NCBI GenBank assembly: GCA_037833965.1
Contig: AP031353.1
Location: forward strand, 15,378,501-15,442,500
Source of the DNA: Marchantia polymorpha subsp. ruderalis
Lineage: Eukaryota; Streptophyta; Marchantiopsida; Marchantiales; Marchantiaceae
DNA: 64,000 nt
Direction: 5' to 3'
The notes beneath the pieces are model-generated. The model searched no databases, was not told the origin of the DNA, and was given only the letters and a program-made list of their open reading frames with translations. The first letter of the stretch is position 1. Each line of letters starts with the position of its first letter. Positions 1-13,100 of this stretch are shown piece after piece. Both the position numbers and the translations under genes were made by a program.

Positions 1-2694
1 TTAACTGTGCTTACAAGACTTCTTATATGATGCAACATTAAAGTTTTACGTTGTTTGTATATTATCTAACCTAGATAAATTGGATGTTATGATTGCTGTA
101 AATATATTCTCATCACGATAACATCATATGCTAGTTCCTACAATCTCGTTGGTTTTTTTCCTTGCAACTTTTGATAGCATCTTTTTATCTTTTTTGCTAT
201 ACAATTATAACTAATTTATTCTACATTCCATAAAATGACATATTTGCATAATTATCTTTTTTCTTTGGTTTAGATTAAATTCCAAGCTTGTGAATCTTGG
301 CTCAATGATGCTTTAGGTTGTAGCATGCAGTATTTATTCCACTAAGATTCTTATTTTATTTTTCCTTGATTTGTTCATATATGTTTTTCTATCATTACTT
401 GTAAAATATGATTACATCAACTGTCATATGATCATATAATGTTGGAAATACGAGTAAAGTTACTTTTAAACGCATTGGGATTGGGGTTTTTGTTTTGACG
501 CATGATACACATTATAGTCAGATATCATTACATTGATGAAATTTGATAATTGTATTCACTTCACTTATATTACATCTATATAGAGAAACAAATTACTTTT
601 GCAAACGTGTTGATTTCTAATCTACGCATGACTAATTTTTGAAAGGCATGGTCGTCTATCTTCTTAGATGGATTGCAAGTAAAAATATATCGATCAAAAT
701 TTTCAATTAGATGGATGTGTGGATATATTATCTTTTTGTTAATTTTATCTTGGACCTTTAAATCTTTACTTCTACTCCAGACACAAAATTTAAAGTCAAA
801 TCTCATGTCAAAAACTCAAAGATTTAGAGCATAATGATCTCACCATACATATGTTCTTTTTGAAATGAATGCAATTCCATCATGAATAGTGCAAAGAAAT
901 TAGGTAAATTCTCAAGCAACAACAACATAGAAGTAGAATGGGTCAACTATCACATGTGGAATATACATTTCTGGTGTAAGGTGAAAAAATATTCACGGAC
1001 AGTCTTAGAATGCTTAAGTAATCTACTACAGTTAACTATATCCATCTTGGGCTATGCCATATAAGCAGCAGTGATTGTTAGTGCCCTTCACATATGCTCT
1101 ACTAGACTATTCAAGGCTTTTAAGAAGTCGAGCATTTATCTGCTCAAATTTTTACTACAAGTTAGAGTGATCCGAAACATCCCTCTCGTATATTATAAAT
1201 GGCAACGGTAAATGGTAATAGATCCGAGTAGTAACACAGAACAGATCAAGAATCGACTAGCCTTATGGTGAATCTCTCCGTCACAGCAAAGTGAGTGGGA
1301 CTTCCACCCTCAATCTGTTCATAACATCCACAATCTAGGACGTCTTTATATTATATCACATTTTTGCTAACTTTGGAGTGGCCAGAGTCATGGGGCTGTG
1401 CTCCTGTCTTTGTCCTGTGTAAAAAGCTATTAAACTCTCGTGAATGTTCTGTACAAGTAGTGATTGATTTATGGTTAAAACAGTTTCAACCTTCTTCTAC
1501 ACTTTCCTCGTGATTTTTTTGGGAATGTGGGTTAGCATTCGGAGCTAGAAATTCTGGATGACAACAAAAGATGCTACATCACTCAAAAGACTTTTGTCAC
1601 AGTCTGCTTTCGTTAAAGGGAGGACAGTCAGCTGAAATGTATCAACCATACTTTAGGACTCAGACTCAACAAATCATGCGAATAGAGAAAACATTGACTG
1701 CTGTACTGTAATAGCAAACACTTGAACACGCATCAGACTGGAATGGGATAAACAGTACGATAGTACTGATGAAATGAAGAGATGGGACAATGGTCGGACG
1801 GGCCACTCGTGCGATGGGGCACAGAGACAGTCTGGGGGACATGTCTGAGTTTCCAGTCTAATGTCAGCTTGGAGGCTTTTGCGTGAACTGCTGAACTGCC
1901 CGTTTCAAAGATTGGGACCATGTCTGACGGACGCATGTGAGAGAGGTCAACAGCGGAGCAACTAACTGTTTGGCGTGGCTGGAGGTACTCCAACGTGGTG
2001 GGGGGACCCCATAACCAAATGACAAATCTGTTGGCATGGCTTCCGTTGAGAATGGGAGGTTCCAATTTCCAACTCTGAAGGATGTTTCCTCTTGTGAAAC
2101 ACAAGAGAATGTCGCTTCATAGATAGTCAATGCAGACTTGTATCCTTGTTCTGCAAGGAGAGAGAGAGAGAGAAAGAGAGGAGAAGAGACTATGTACACT
2201 CCGTAGTGATGGTGAAGAACGTGGAGAGTACTTTCCTCATCACGTGAGAAACAAAACCACATCAGTATATGCACAGAGATGATGGAATCATGTGATGAGG
2301 GAAGTGTGCCCCACAGAAGAAGAAGAGAGCATTTGCTCTTGGTGCTGATAACAACAAAGGACAATGTAAAGAGCATAGGCGTCATGAAACGTCATATGCA
2401 TATGATATTAGATGTGAGAAGGAATCACACATTGAAACCAATTTTGTCTTCAGCACTCCCTGACAGGAACAATATTGTCTATCTGTGGGATACGTTCATG
2501 AACCATGATCTCACGGACCTGGCATGAAACAAAGGCAGGCACACGAATTTGATTAATTTTACTGTAAATGCTTAGTGCATACAGTCTGTCTGATTTTTGG
2601 AATCTAACATTTACGAGTCGACGTGTTGCTAGATCACAAGGAGTTGTTCTAACTTCATTGAAGAATACTTTATGCTGATATCGAGGAGGAAGTA
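1..2694. other. AT-rich intergenic DNA
   Basis: I see no supportable gene here. The first 1.2 kb is strongly AT-rich with stops in all frames. A GA microsatellite lies at about 2158-2190. Two overlapping minus-strand reading frames at 1733-2385 are open for 120-170 codons but match nothing I recognise. They could be a 3' exon of the unrecognised ORF just to the right, but I could not find a splice pair that joins them convincingly. Confidence 0.5.
2158..2190. repeat. (GA)n microsatellite
   Basis: A purine run built mainly of GA dinucleotides, with a few AAA and GGA interruptions. Such tracts are common in plant promoters and 5' leaders. No adjacent gene is clear enough to assign it to one. 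Confidence 0.8.
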
Positions 2695-3207
2695 TCATTC
2701 TTGTATATCTTCCAATGTTATCCTTTCGAAAGTTCTTTCAGTGGGACTAGTAGGTGACCTGACACAAGACGGGGATGGACACGTAGTCAGCACGGGAGGA
2801 TGAGGCAAGTGCTTTTCCATGCTTTTCTCGACGGCATCGAGGAGTTGTCTCAGGGATATGTTACACCCGGAGTCTCTGCTGTCAAGTTCACTCAGGTTGA
2901 GGTATGGATCTTGCTGCTGTTTTGATCGCGTCTGAAGAAGAGCATCGACAGTTCGAGACAAACTCCGCAGAGTGGAGCAAGAGGCCCCACCTCCCGTTGC
3001 ACGGGTAGTTCTTTCTGATCCAGAATTGAGCTTGAGAGGACTTTTCCTTGAAGCCTCCCTTTTCTTCAGAGGGCTTTTGCCTGCGAGTTTCGGGGCAACA
3101 TGGGGATTCTTCTTCACCCACGGTCGATCCCCCATCAGATCCAGCAATCCTTGCGCTTCTCTCGGCTCGTATGGAAAGAGAGGAACACAATCGTACCCCA
3201 CATGCAT
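2695..3207 (-). CDS. Hypothetical basic/serine-rich protein, possible exon
   Basis: This is an uninterrupted 170-codon frame from ATG at 3207 to a TGA at 2695. I do not recognise the product. The N-terminal part is hydrophobic/aromatic, with a GDRPWVKKNP stretch. It is followed by lysine-rich repeats (KSPLKK and KSPLKL, 12 residues apart) and a Ser/Thr/Pro-rich C-terminal half that includes TSPTERT. The frame is also open upstream to an acceptor-like TTGTAG at about 3230, so it may be an internal exon rather than start at this ATG. A donor-like CAG/GTCACC at about 2759 could shorten it. The KSPLK motifs resemble CDK-type phosphorylation sites, which is only an inference. The open length and residue use suggest coding sequence, but a chance ORF is possible. 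Confidence 0.35.
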   Translation of the reverse strand: MHVGYDCVPLFPYEPREAQGLLDLMGDRPWVKKNPHVAPKLAGKSPLKKREASRKSPLKLNSGSERTTRATGGGASCSTLRSLSRTVDALLQTRSKQQQDPYLNLSELDSRDSGCNISLRQLLDAVEKSMEKHLPHPPVLTTCPSPSCVRSPTSPTERTFERITLEDIQE

Positions 3208-3753
3208 TTCTGTTTCCGTAGAAGGAGCCTACAATATGATATAATCGCACCATGGGGAGTATGTTTGATAACAATTGAGCGCAATTCTATGGCTTATCAT
3301 TTTTTCTCCACTACATGCAATTGTTAAATGTTCAATCATTTGTAAACCGCACTCGAATCAATTGCACAAATGACACTGCGAACTAAGTTTTGGCACAAAG
3401 AAAAGGTTAACAGGATACGTAACACATTTTTCATTGCATTGACTAAACATTATGCATGAGTGCAGTACTCCCTCTGCTTTTATCCACCTGATCTCTTTTG
3501 TATACATACTGGATGTAACAAGAGTTATTTCTTGCTCATCCAATAGGCTGCCGCTAAATTCATGTACACTATTGCGGGCTAACTGATGATGGCTCAAGGT
3601 AGGAGACTGGCTGCATAGCACTTATGACCATGACTTTATCTTTGCAAGGACTCCTGCCATAGCTCCTCAGCCGCACCTTCAGCAGTCTCAGGATTGCTAA
3701 AGACTTTGAATTATGCTGAACTGAACTCACATTGCATTGCTCTTCTTCTTCGT
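3208..3753. other. 3' flank of GAPN
   Basis: About 550 bases lie between the GAPN stop codon and the unknown ORF. The part next to 3754 should be the GAPN 3' UTR. An 87-codon minus-strand frame at 3358-3621 has no recognisable content and I treat it as non-coding. Confidence 0.5.
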
Positions 3754-6700
3754 CTATCCCATTTGGTAAGATGATCCGGGCAAGTTAATTACGGTGCTCT
3801 TGGTCTTCGTCATCATGTTGATGCTGTTGGTGATACCTTGTGAGCCAATTCCACTGTCACGAAGACCCTGCAAAATACAGGAAATATATCACTAGTCAGA
3901 TTCAGAACCAATATTGCATAGGCTATCCAGCTTTGTAAAGAACGTCATGAGTTACAGCTCAGGGACGAGAACTGTATCTTACAACAGCAACAGTGCCGAA
4001 GATTGAAGATGGAACAAATTATTACCTGGAAGGGGAAGTGATCGGGGCCACGAGCGGGGGCAGAATTGATTTGAACTGTTCCGGTCTCCATAGCGTCCGC
4101 AATCATGATGGCCTTGTTGATATCTTTAGTGAAGACACATCCCTGAAAACACGCGTTGAAGTAGAACAGGAATCAGTCCCACGATGTACGGCCAGAATTA
4201 AGGACTCTTGATGGTTCTACAGCGTCCCGGACTTCTAGAGCATTACAAGAGTTCCTCACCATCATTCAACCAGTTCAGAAAATTAACTCAAACAACGTGA
4301 AATAGAGGAATTCAAGGAGACAAAGAAAAGCTCACCACCTACGCTTCAGATACTGATCAACTGTACAATCTAACCTTCAGTAACAGAAGTTTGTTGGTCT
4401 GTCATGTTTTCTTTACCTGGAGGCCGAAGTTGTTTGCGTTGCAATGGTGGATACCCTCCTCGACCGTCTTTATCCTGATGACTGGCAGTACTGGACCGAA
4501 AGGCTCTTCCCATGCAATTCTCATGTCAGGTCTCACGTGGTCAATAAGGACAGGCCATATCAAGTTGCCGTCTCTCTTCCATTCCTGTATCACATAGAAG
4601 GGTTGAGATCAGTCATAACAATATCAAGGCACCAATTACCATCTAATTTAAAACAGAGCATGATAAGATTTGGAATTGAATTAACGACTCTATCCATCTT
4701 TTAAAGTAAAATTGATCGCAATGGGTAAATAGATTCACGGTAGGCGCGTGCATTCTATGGAAGTAAGGATCTTTACCTGGTGGAACTTTGCACCTTTCTC
4801 CCTAGCATCCTTCACGAGTCCTTCAATGAAATTCGCAGACGACTCACTGACGACAGGTGTGATATCACAGTCCTCCTCTGGTGGTCCAATTGTCAACTTC
4901 GCAATCTTCTGATTCACTTTAGCAACCAGCATATCGGCAATGGACTCGAATGCCAGAACAACTTTCACCGCGGTACATCGCTGTCCACTGCACAACCAAC
5001 CAATTGCCACTGGTTCAACTTCGTTATATTTGTAAATGTCAACCTCACAGTGATCTAACAGATATGATGATTCTATTGATTTGCTACGAATAGCGAGAAA
5101 TTCGAATCACATAGATGGTGAACAGTACCTGTAAGAGTAACCACCCTTAACGATATTGGTAGCAGCCAAATCAAGATCGGCATCCTCGAGGACGATACAT
5201 GCGTCTTTGCCTCCCAGTTCCATCTGAAGAGGAATCATACTGGCTTTTCTTGCAATAGCAATACCGGTATCTCCACCGGTGAAACTGTAGTCGAAAGGGA
5301 GCTGGAATTAGTCTACGTGATATGAAATTTTAATCGCAGCTTACAATGCATGTAGAAGATGTCTCCAATTTAATCTCAGGTTGCGGAGGCATAACAAGAG
5401 ATTGACTTGGTACCTGATACAGTTCACGGTGGGATGCATCGTGAGGAAATCTCCAATTTCAGAACCTTTCCCTGTAACCGCACTGATCAAACCCTTCGGG
5501 AATCCAGCTAAGTGGAAACAGTGCACCATGTGTAGACACGAAACAGCTCCCTGCCATAATGCAACAAACGTTGTTCAGAAATTTGTTTAAAATGTATGTG
5601 AAAATAGTACCCTTGAAAATTAGATAGCTGCATGATGCTGTGACGATGATGCAAACATGGAGACATATTTCCAAATTCCTTACCTGAGTTGGAGGCTTCA
5701 ACACGAGGGCATTTCCTGCGATGAGTGCAGGTCCAATTTTGGAGACGGCAAGATTCACAGGGTAGTTGAATGGTGGGATTGCGAGAATCACTCCGAGAGG
5801 AATCTGCAATCAGGCGAAGGACGCACGACGAGGGCACCGACTTTTATGGTTTACAGTGAAGACGTGTACTTCTTATGACATCAGAGGCTCTCTGCGCGAT
5901 AAAAGTCTACTGCGAATTTCATAGAAGCATGTTTGTGCCATACTAACATCACTACTTCCTCAGAGGAGGCCGCAGCGGACAGAAAGGCATATGAGAAGTG
6001 TTCGGGTAGCATGCAGACATAGTTGATGATATATGTTATCAATAATATATGTGGATTTTGAAAGCTTATGTATGTCAAGTCTTACCTTTGACGACATGCA
6101 GAGCTTGTTGCGATCATTTCCTGGGAAACTGTCTGACACCAAGAATTTACCTTCCACGAGGATCCTAATACCCTCTTCAGCTGTATACGAAATGAGATCC
6201 CCTGAACGTACCACCTGCAAACAGAAACACAAGATTAGCATCCTTCCAAGTTCCCTGATGACTCACGTTTACGCAAGGCAGAGACGCCTGTGGACACAGC
6301 GAGAGAGACCGAAGTAACTAGCGGACGAGCACGACTTGCTAACATCGCACTCAGAGTATGAATAGTTGACTTCAGAGGAACATTATTCCATTTCGATGTC
6401 GACAGGCGGCAATAAAATCTAATCATGGGACATCACAATGATGCTCACCTCTGTAATAGCATCCTTTTGAGGCTTGGCGACCTCTTTAACGAGTGATTCC
6501 GCGATAGGTACTTTGTTTTCCTTCAGAATAGCAGCTGCTCTGTGCAGAGCCTCGGCCCTCTTCCACAGAGGAGTTTTGGCCCACAGTTTTTGAGCTGCTT
6601 TTGCGCTGTCCATAATCTTGTTCACCTCTTCTTGAGTACATGCTGCATTGGCACGTGCAAGGACAACAAACTATTAGCTGGGCACCGTCGGAATCCGTTA

Positions 6701-7180
6701 ACAAAAGCAGCATGTCCAAGCACAATCGGGTGAGTTTGTACATGCTGAACTGTCGAAGCTTCAGCTTACATCGCAGTTGAAATCGACAAGGCAGACAAGG
6801 AAGGAAGCGTGGAAGACCGATTGCGCTTCTGCCCACAACCGTATATTATTGACATCCAGTACATCCGCTCCGAGGGCAGATGTAGAACGACGATCTGCTG
6901 AATTGAGCGAGCCACTAAAGGGCATAACACATGCTACCGAACTCGCCCAATCGTACACATCGATAACACGTACATCAACTACCACGACGAGGCAGCAATG
7001 CAGTCAGAGGTACATGTCACGCAGCAAAGCCTCACCTTGAACCTTGTACTGAACCTTCCGGGTAGAAGGGTTCAAAATGTTGACGGAGGCGCCCGAGGAG
7101 GACCGCTTCCACTCTCCATCAGCATAGTACTTGTAGACATCCCCATCAAGCAGATCTTTGAACACCCCTTTACCGGCCAT
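3754..7180 (-). CDS. GAPN: NADP-dependent non-phosphorylating glyceraldehyde-3-phosphate dehydrogenase (ALDH11), 10 exons
   Basis: GAPN is a cytosolic enzyme that oxidises glyceraldehyde-3-phosphate to 3-phosphoglycerate while reducing NADP+, bypassing GAPDH and PGK and yielding NADPH. Exons (minus strand): 7180-7036, 6642-6449, 6214-6086, 5803-5684, 5550-5414, 5284-5129, 4987-4777, 4584-4417, 4142-4026, 3867-3754. All have GT-AG borders and they join in frame to 496 residues, the length I recall for the Arabidopsis protein. Diagnostic ALDH features are present: PPFNYPVN near residue 166, the MELGGK motif placing the general base at Glu264, SGQRC placing the catalytic Cys at 298, and EEPFGPV near the substrate pocket. 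The start MAGKGVF matches the plant family. The frame stays open 35 codons upstream to a GTG at 7285 but without an ATG, so I kept the ATG. The gene appears intact. No regulatory site was identified. Confidence 0.97.
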
Positions 7181-10100
7181 GATATTGTCACACAGATCAG
7201 GATCAACGCTGCGACCCGCTCTGCCGCTGAACCTCTTGAAAAGCGCTTTCTCAGCGACCAGATCCTCTAGAGCGCGGAGTGCCACCCTCGCTCACTTGCA
7301 ATCGGGTTTATGGGGAGAGAACAAGCACAGCGGACGATTGATTGATTGCAGGATGATGGTTTCAAACTCGCAGGCAGGATGACAAGCTCGCTCGCTCGCT
7401 GCTCTCGCGGCCTTGCTCCCTTCTTCCGTGCCTTGGCAGCAGGCTCTCCGTCGGCCTCGCTTGCGCTTCCTCTGTCCTTGGATTGGGACCTCGTTTGCTT
7501 GCGCTGCCCTCGTTTCTGCTGCGGTCCGAGAAGATGTAGGCGAGGGGATTCATGCAAAGTGGAGAAGCGTCCAAATGCACCAACCGGACGAGACAGTCAT
7601 GTTCAGGAAGCTGCACCAACCGGTCCCAGCCCAGGCTTTCGAGAGGCGCCTCCCTCCATTGGTTCGCACCTATGCCTCCTAGGTCACAACCCGTAGCTGC
7701 CGACCACGTGGATGTCGCTCGCTCATGAGATTGTTGAACAACTACCATCCTTCCCACTTGGTACTGGAGCATGTTCCAGAGCAACGGTTGGCTCGGCCCG
7801 GGCTCTCGGGCGCCCGGAGAGAGAGCCGGCCCGCGGAGGAGGAGGGTGTCCGATGATGTTCTTCAAATCACGTACTGCAGTGACAGTTAGTCTGCCTCCT
7901 TTTACCCGATGGATATATCTGTCGTCCTTCTGGTCCCGCCTCGTTGACCGATGGCAGATCCGCCGCCAACGTGACCGGCGTGCCGAAGACCGAGAGAATA
8001 AACGACCAGATCGGGAATAAAGAAGGAGCTCTGGCCATTTCATCTAAATTTGTGAAGTTGGACCCATCGTCCAGCTTTAAGGAAGCTGGTTCTGATTAAT
8101 CCCACATCCTAGCCTAACCCATGCTACCCTTTTGGTTTCATTGGTTTCATCCCTGCACCGCGGGGTATTCCCATGCGTTTGGCTATATCGTTCATCCACA
8201 CAACACACATCAAGGACCATGTTTCTTTAGGTTCTTGTACCAGGGAATATTTTGTTGGTGGGCTTATCTCACGGCTACCAAAGCTTTTTTGACATATATT
8301 GAGCTTTCGGCTGATGCGACTTTTCAAGTCACACAATCTTTTCAAGAAGAGAGTATTCTGACATCAAACAGGACGATTTTCCTCCTGGATTTTGGAAGCT
8401 TAGAGTACTCAAATGTGTGTTTTGTGGGATGCTGGTGACTACTGTGGCAGATGGGTACTTGACTCGAATGTCGTTGCTCCACCGCTTGTAATCTGTATGA
8501 TAAATGCATGGTATACGAAAATAATCATCAATCCTCGTCCTTTCTACGAAGATGCTTTCATCAGTACTGTGTAAAGATATGGAACATTGCAATCACCGTT
8601 AGAAGCAAAGAAACTATAAGAGACAAAGCTCGTTGGAGCGAAGCACGCAGAATAATTCAAAAGTGATTCTGGTATCAACGCATCACCTCAATCACAAATA
8701 TAAATGTATATTGTATTTTTCAATTTCTCATTAAAGTGAGTCGAAAGAATCAATCCTAGCAATTATAGGCTAACGATATTATACTATTTTTTAAAAGATA
8801 TCAAGTCTATAGCTCTCATCTAGTTGACAAGATTATGATTGAAGTCTCAAACAAATCCCCTCGTCAATGAATGTTTGCTAGGACGTAATATCACATCTAC
8901 AAGAAAATGTTAATACTTAGGTTGCATTCAGATATCTACCTCATTAGTAAATTTCTTGTGTTCCGAAATTCTTAATTCGACGTGATTTTCTCCTAGAATA
9001 TCATAGAAGTTGTAAATTGTGAATGCCTGTAAAAGGACCTGACGTTGTGTACTCGGAGACTATTCTGTTACAGGACTCTTATTCTACTTCTTCAGTTCCG
9101 TGGCAATGTTTGCAACTATCTTCCATAAATAAGAGAACGTTTTCAACAGAGAAACACGATCCCCATGATATTTGCTGAGAACCTTGCATGAAGAGAACCC
9201 AATCTTTGCATTAGCTGACTCTAAATTCTCATGGCTCAGTTCTAAAGCCATCGAGACTTCTGACTGGATATTCAATCTTGAGCAAGAACGTTTATCGTGA
9301 ATTGCACCGCGAAATTCGTGTGTCCTCGATGGGAAAAGTGTAAGCACCGAGGTACACAAGACGTTCGCAGACTCATAGTCCATTCTTTTATCCTACAGAT
9401 TGACATAGAAACAAGACATCAGATCACCAAGTCCATCAGCTCTTACAAGAACAACAAACTGCATACCGAGAATCCGAGGCAGAAGGCCGAAAGTCTGGGC
9501 CCTTCCTTAGTTCGCATCCTCCGTTCGTTACGGGAGTTCCGGAAGAAGACTCCTGGTTTCTATCAGGAAAGAATTGTAGCGTCTTCTCAACCGGATTGAT
9601 CGGTTAGTACCTGACCTAACCCTGTTTTTATCGATGATTTCGCAGAGAGAAAGGGAAAAGAAGTCCCGCACGAAGTAACAGATAAATCAGAGATTTTCTG
9701 CGCACTGACGTCGGAGAGTTCGTGACTCCCACAATGCCGACGTCCCCATAGCGCGTGTCGGCATTGGGCAGGAATGCGACGTGGGGACGCTGCCGAGGTC
9801 TCCTCAATCCCAGGAAGGCGCGCTGGGAGGCCGCGTACAGCCGCGGAAGGCCGACCGAAATGGCGGTGATCAGTTCAAACTCCTAAAGAGTAGTGACAAA
9901 GGGGGGAGGGACGTTGTGATGGGGTCTCCGCGTCCTTTTCGCTATATTACCCGAAACCCTTTCTCGCCGGGAACTGACCGTGGTTACTCGATCACGACGG
10001 CGTGGATTGGCAGCGAGACACGGCGCAGAGAATCCCTGTCCAAGGAGCCGGGATTGCAACTGCGCTTTTAGTCTTGCCATGCTTCTCTCTAGCCGGGCTT

Positions 10101-13100
10101 TGTCGTATGCGGGTGCACTTTTCTACGGCGTATTCGTGAGATACGGAACCCGAAACCGACAGCGACCGGTTGTCAGGCTCCAGTTCTCTGCCTGGGTTTT
10201 GTCCATACGGATGTGTGGCTGGGGATTGCCCATGCTGCTTTCTCCGCACGAATATGCGGCGATCCGCGCTCATTCCAGCACTCTGCGGCCACGCCTCTCA
10301 CCGAGTCCCACGATCTCCCATGCCTCTTGGGGCCTGGTCCCCTGCCCTGCCCTTCTTACGGATTCCGCCCTCACCGTGCCCCTTCAGTGCCTCCACTTTA
10401 GCCACACAGTTACTTTTGGTGGTACTTTTCTGTTCACCACGTGTTCCAGCAGAGGAGGTTTTATCCGAGGGAAGAAACCTCTGCGCTTCTCTCTCGAGGT
10501 TACTTTTTCTGCTTCTAGTTTCTTCCATCCTTTCTACAAGAGTTCCTACATGAAGGACCGGACTGCCAATTTCTCCTCTGTGTGCCGGTGGCCTGACGGG
10601 GATTTTCCTTAACCTGGTCTTTCTATCAAGTAGATGGAGAACCTCAAGGGCATTCATTACTCACTGTCAGTGATGCCTTCTAGTCAATGTTCAAGACAAT
10701 TTCCCACATGTGTCTCATGTGCCTTCTAACATTGAATGTGCATATTGTGTGAAGGGACTAGAAACGTAAGATACTTGATGGACTGGTTACCTTGACATTT
10801 GCCATTGGATAAATACGTTGGTGACGAAAACATACATCTTTCAAACATTTATCAAGATAATTTCTTCACTAAGAATACTCTTTAATAGTTTGCTTCCTTT
10901 TTTTTTGTTGGAACACCGTAAAAGTAAAATGTGATCATTTTTCATGTCAGACAGGCAAGTCGTAGCTCCCCTCTAACCGTTTACATTAAGTGGATTAGAG
11001 GAAAGTTGTCCACAGGAATTGCAAATATAATTTCTAGTGATCATGGCATGCTAGACTTCATACTATGGTTCATGGTAATAGTTTATTGGAAAGATCCTGA
11101 CATTGAGAGCCTATGGAAAAGCTCGGGTCAAATTATGGCTCAGATTCCAATTTCCAACAGTTCTGTGTACAACTCCAAATTCCTACCATCTCCCTTCAAC
11201 TTACCTCCAGTGCAGAAATGCTTTTTGGTATCTATTCAATCTTCCATGTGTTTGCAATATCATTATTGCTTGCAAGCTTAGTCAATATGCGTGTGAACAG
11301 TATGAAGCACACTCGTCATCAACGCTGGCAGATTGCACAGGGCACATTAAAAGGGAGTTGATGAGTCCGAATGAGCTGATCATCAAACATACTGTTATCA
11401 TTCACTCTCGCTCCAGTTTGTGTTTATTTCTTACCAGCCATCAAGCATGAAAGAGGATAATCACAGCAACAGTCAAGTATCGGCAGCTGTTGCGATGAAA
11501 TAACTTGCAGCATGCATGCATAAGTGATACGCAGTCATGCATTGGATCATGCACTGGACATTGGAAAAAGGAGCACACATACTTACTCTCACTCACTTCC
11601 ACTCTCTATCCTTCTGCATCTCTTTCTTCCCCTCACATATTTCTCGAGGTATCAAATTTTCTTCTCGTTCCCACCAACTGTGCAAGAATATTCGGAGAGA
11701 CCAAAGACCTTCCCAGTCAACGTTACAGGGAAGAAGAATCAACTAGCAAAATACATCATGAATGAGAGGTTTTCTTTGACACCGGATTGTTTCGAGTCAA
11801 GTGTAAACGTTCAGAGTCAAGCATGAATGTCGACACCCGATTCGGATGAATGATGGAAGCGTTTCTTTGGCCGGTTCGTTAACAGCACAATCCGATTCAA
11901 CGTTGGAAAATGTGACAAATGCGAGATGAAATCTCACATTTTCTCCGGACAAATTGTTATGATATGTATAATGAATGCATTAAAATTCTGGAATAATTGG
12001 AGAGGCTCTGTAGCATGGCAGAGGTCATGTGATATCATGTCAGGGCCCTCCTTATCCTTTCTTCTATACACTGATTTGCGAGTCAATCAGGTCATTTCCG
12101 CGCGGACTCGTCCCAGTCACTCCCAGGTATTCTCTCTATGCTGGACCCACCTCTCCGAAGGTAGTGTCGTAACATATATCTGTCATCCATAGGTAAACGC
12201 AAGGAGAGAAGACGAAGATTCACGTGCACGGTATTTAGCTGCATCCACCCATTTTCCTTGCTTTTTTGGTACTCAACAGTGGTGTTGTGAGCCACTTCAG
12301 ACACTCCGTATTCTCACTCGACGGTGGCATGAAGGCCTAGAATCTTATTGCATAACATTGCAATAAGTACAGTGTTCTTGCCTAGCATCCCTAACGCTCC
12401 ATGAAAACTGTACCTTGGCTACCGCTGCTGCCTTTGCAGGTACCACCCGGACTGGAAAAATAAAAATAGACCTCAAAGTCTACATCTTGTGACGTTGTGC
12501 TTTCTCCAGCTGGAACAGTACAATTCGCATCTCAGAGAGGAGATAGAAAAGATTTGTGGTGCTAGCGGAGTTCCACCTGCGAAGAATTGTGCCTGCGTCT
12601 GGTGGCGGCCTTGTCTCTCGGGTTAGACTTGAGCTCAATTTTGGCCATGTGCACAATCACAGTTCCAGCCGGAATCTTCCCGAGAACTTGCTCACTCTCA
12701 AAATACAGACTTCTGACTTGCCACGACGCAAATGTGCCAACTCAGATGCCACGTCACCATATAGAGCAGTCTGTTCCATATAGAGGTGGCATACCTCCAG
12801 CGATGCTTCTCACGAGTTCCCTGTCAGCAGACGACCACATTTGGGTTCATCTCCGTAACGCATTTGAGTTCATCCTCCATTTGGGTTCCTCGTGTCCAGA
12901 GCACGAGAGGGCTGAATGGCACACGCTGCTGCGTACGAATCCGTCACCGTGCTCTGCTGCATCTCGGCTACGCAAGGTGAAGGGCCGATGCTCCTCCCTA
13001 CCCATGGCTGGAATTGGTCTGCCGCAGGAAACTTTTGCGCCTGGCCTAGAGGTATATCTCACATAGATCTGTTGATTCGAATCTGGGAACTTGAGGCCCA

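Noticed and set aside
1733..2385. Minus-strand frames of 123 and 173 codons
   Set aside because: Two frames overlap and neither has a recognisable domain. They could be a 3' exon of the 2695-3207 ORF, but no convincing splice junction links them.
9980..10612. 210-codon plus-strand frame
   Set aside because: GC-rich region with several overlapping long frames on both strands, no domain, and residue use (Ser/Pro/Arg/Cys-heavy) typical of chance ORFs.
12587..13066. 159-codon plus-strand frame
   Set aside because: It overlaps other open frames in both directions and has no recognised motif, splice signal or neighbour supporting it.
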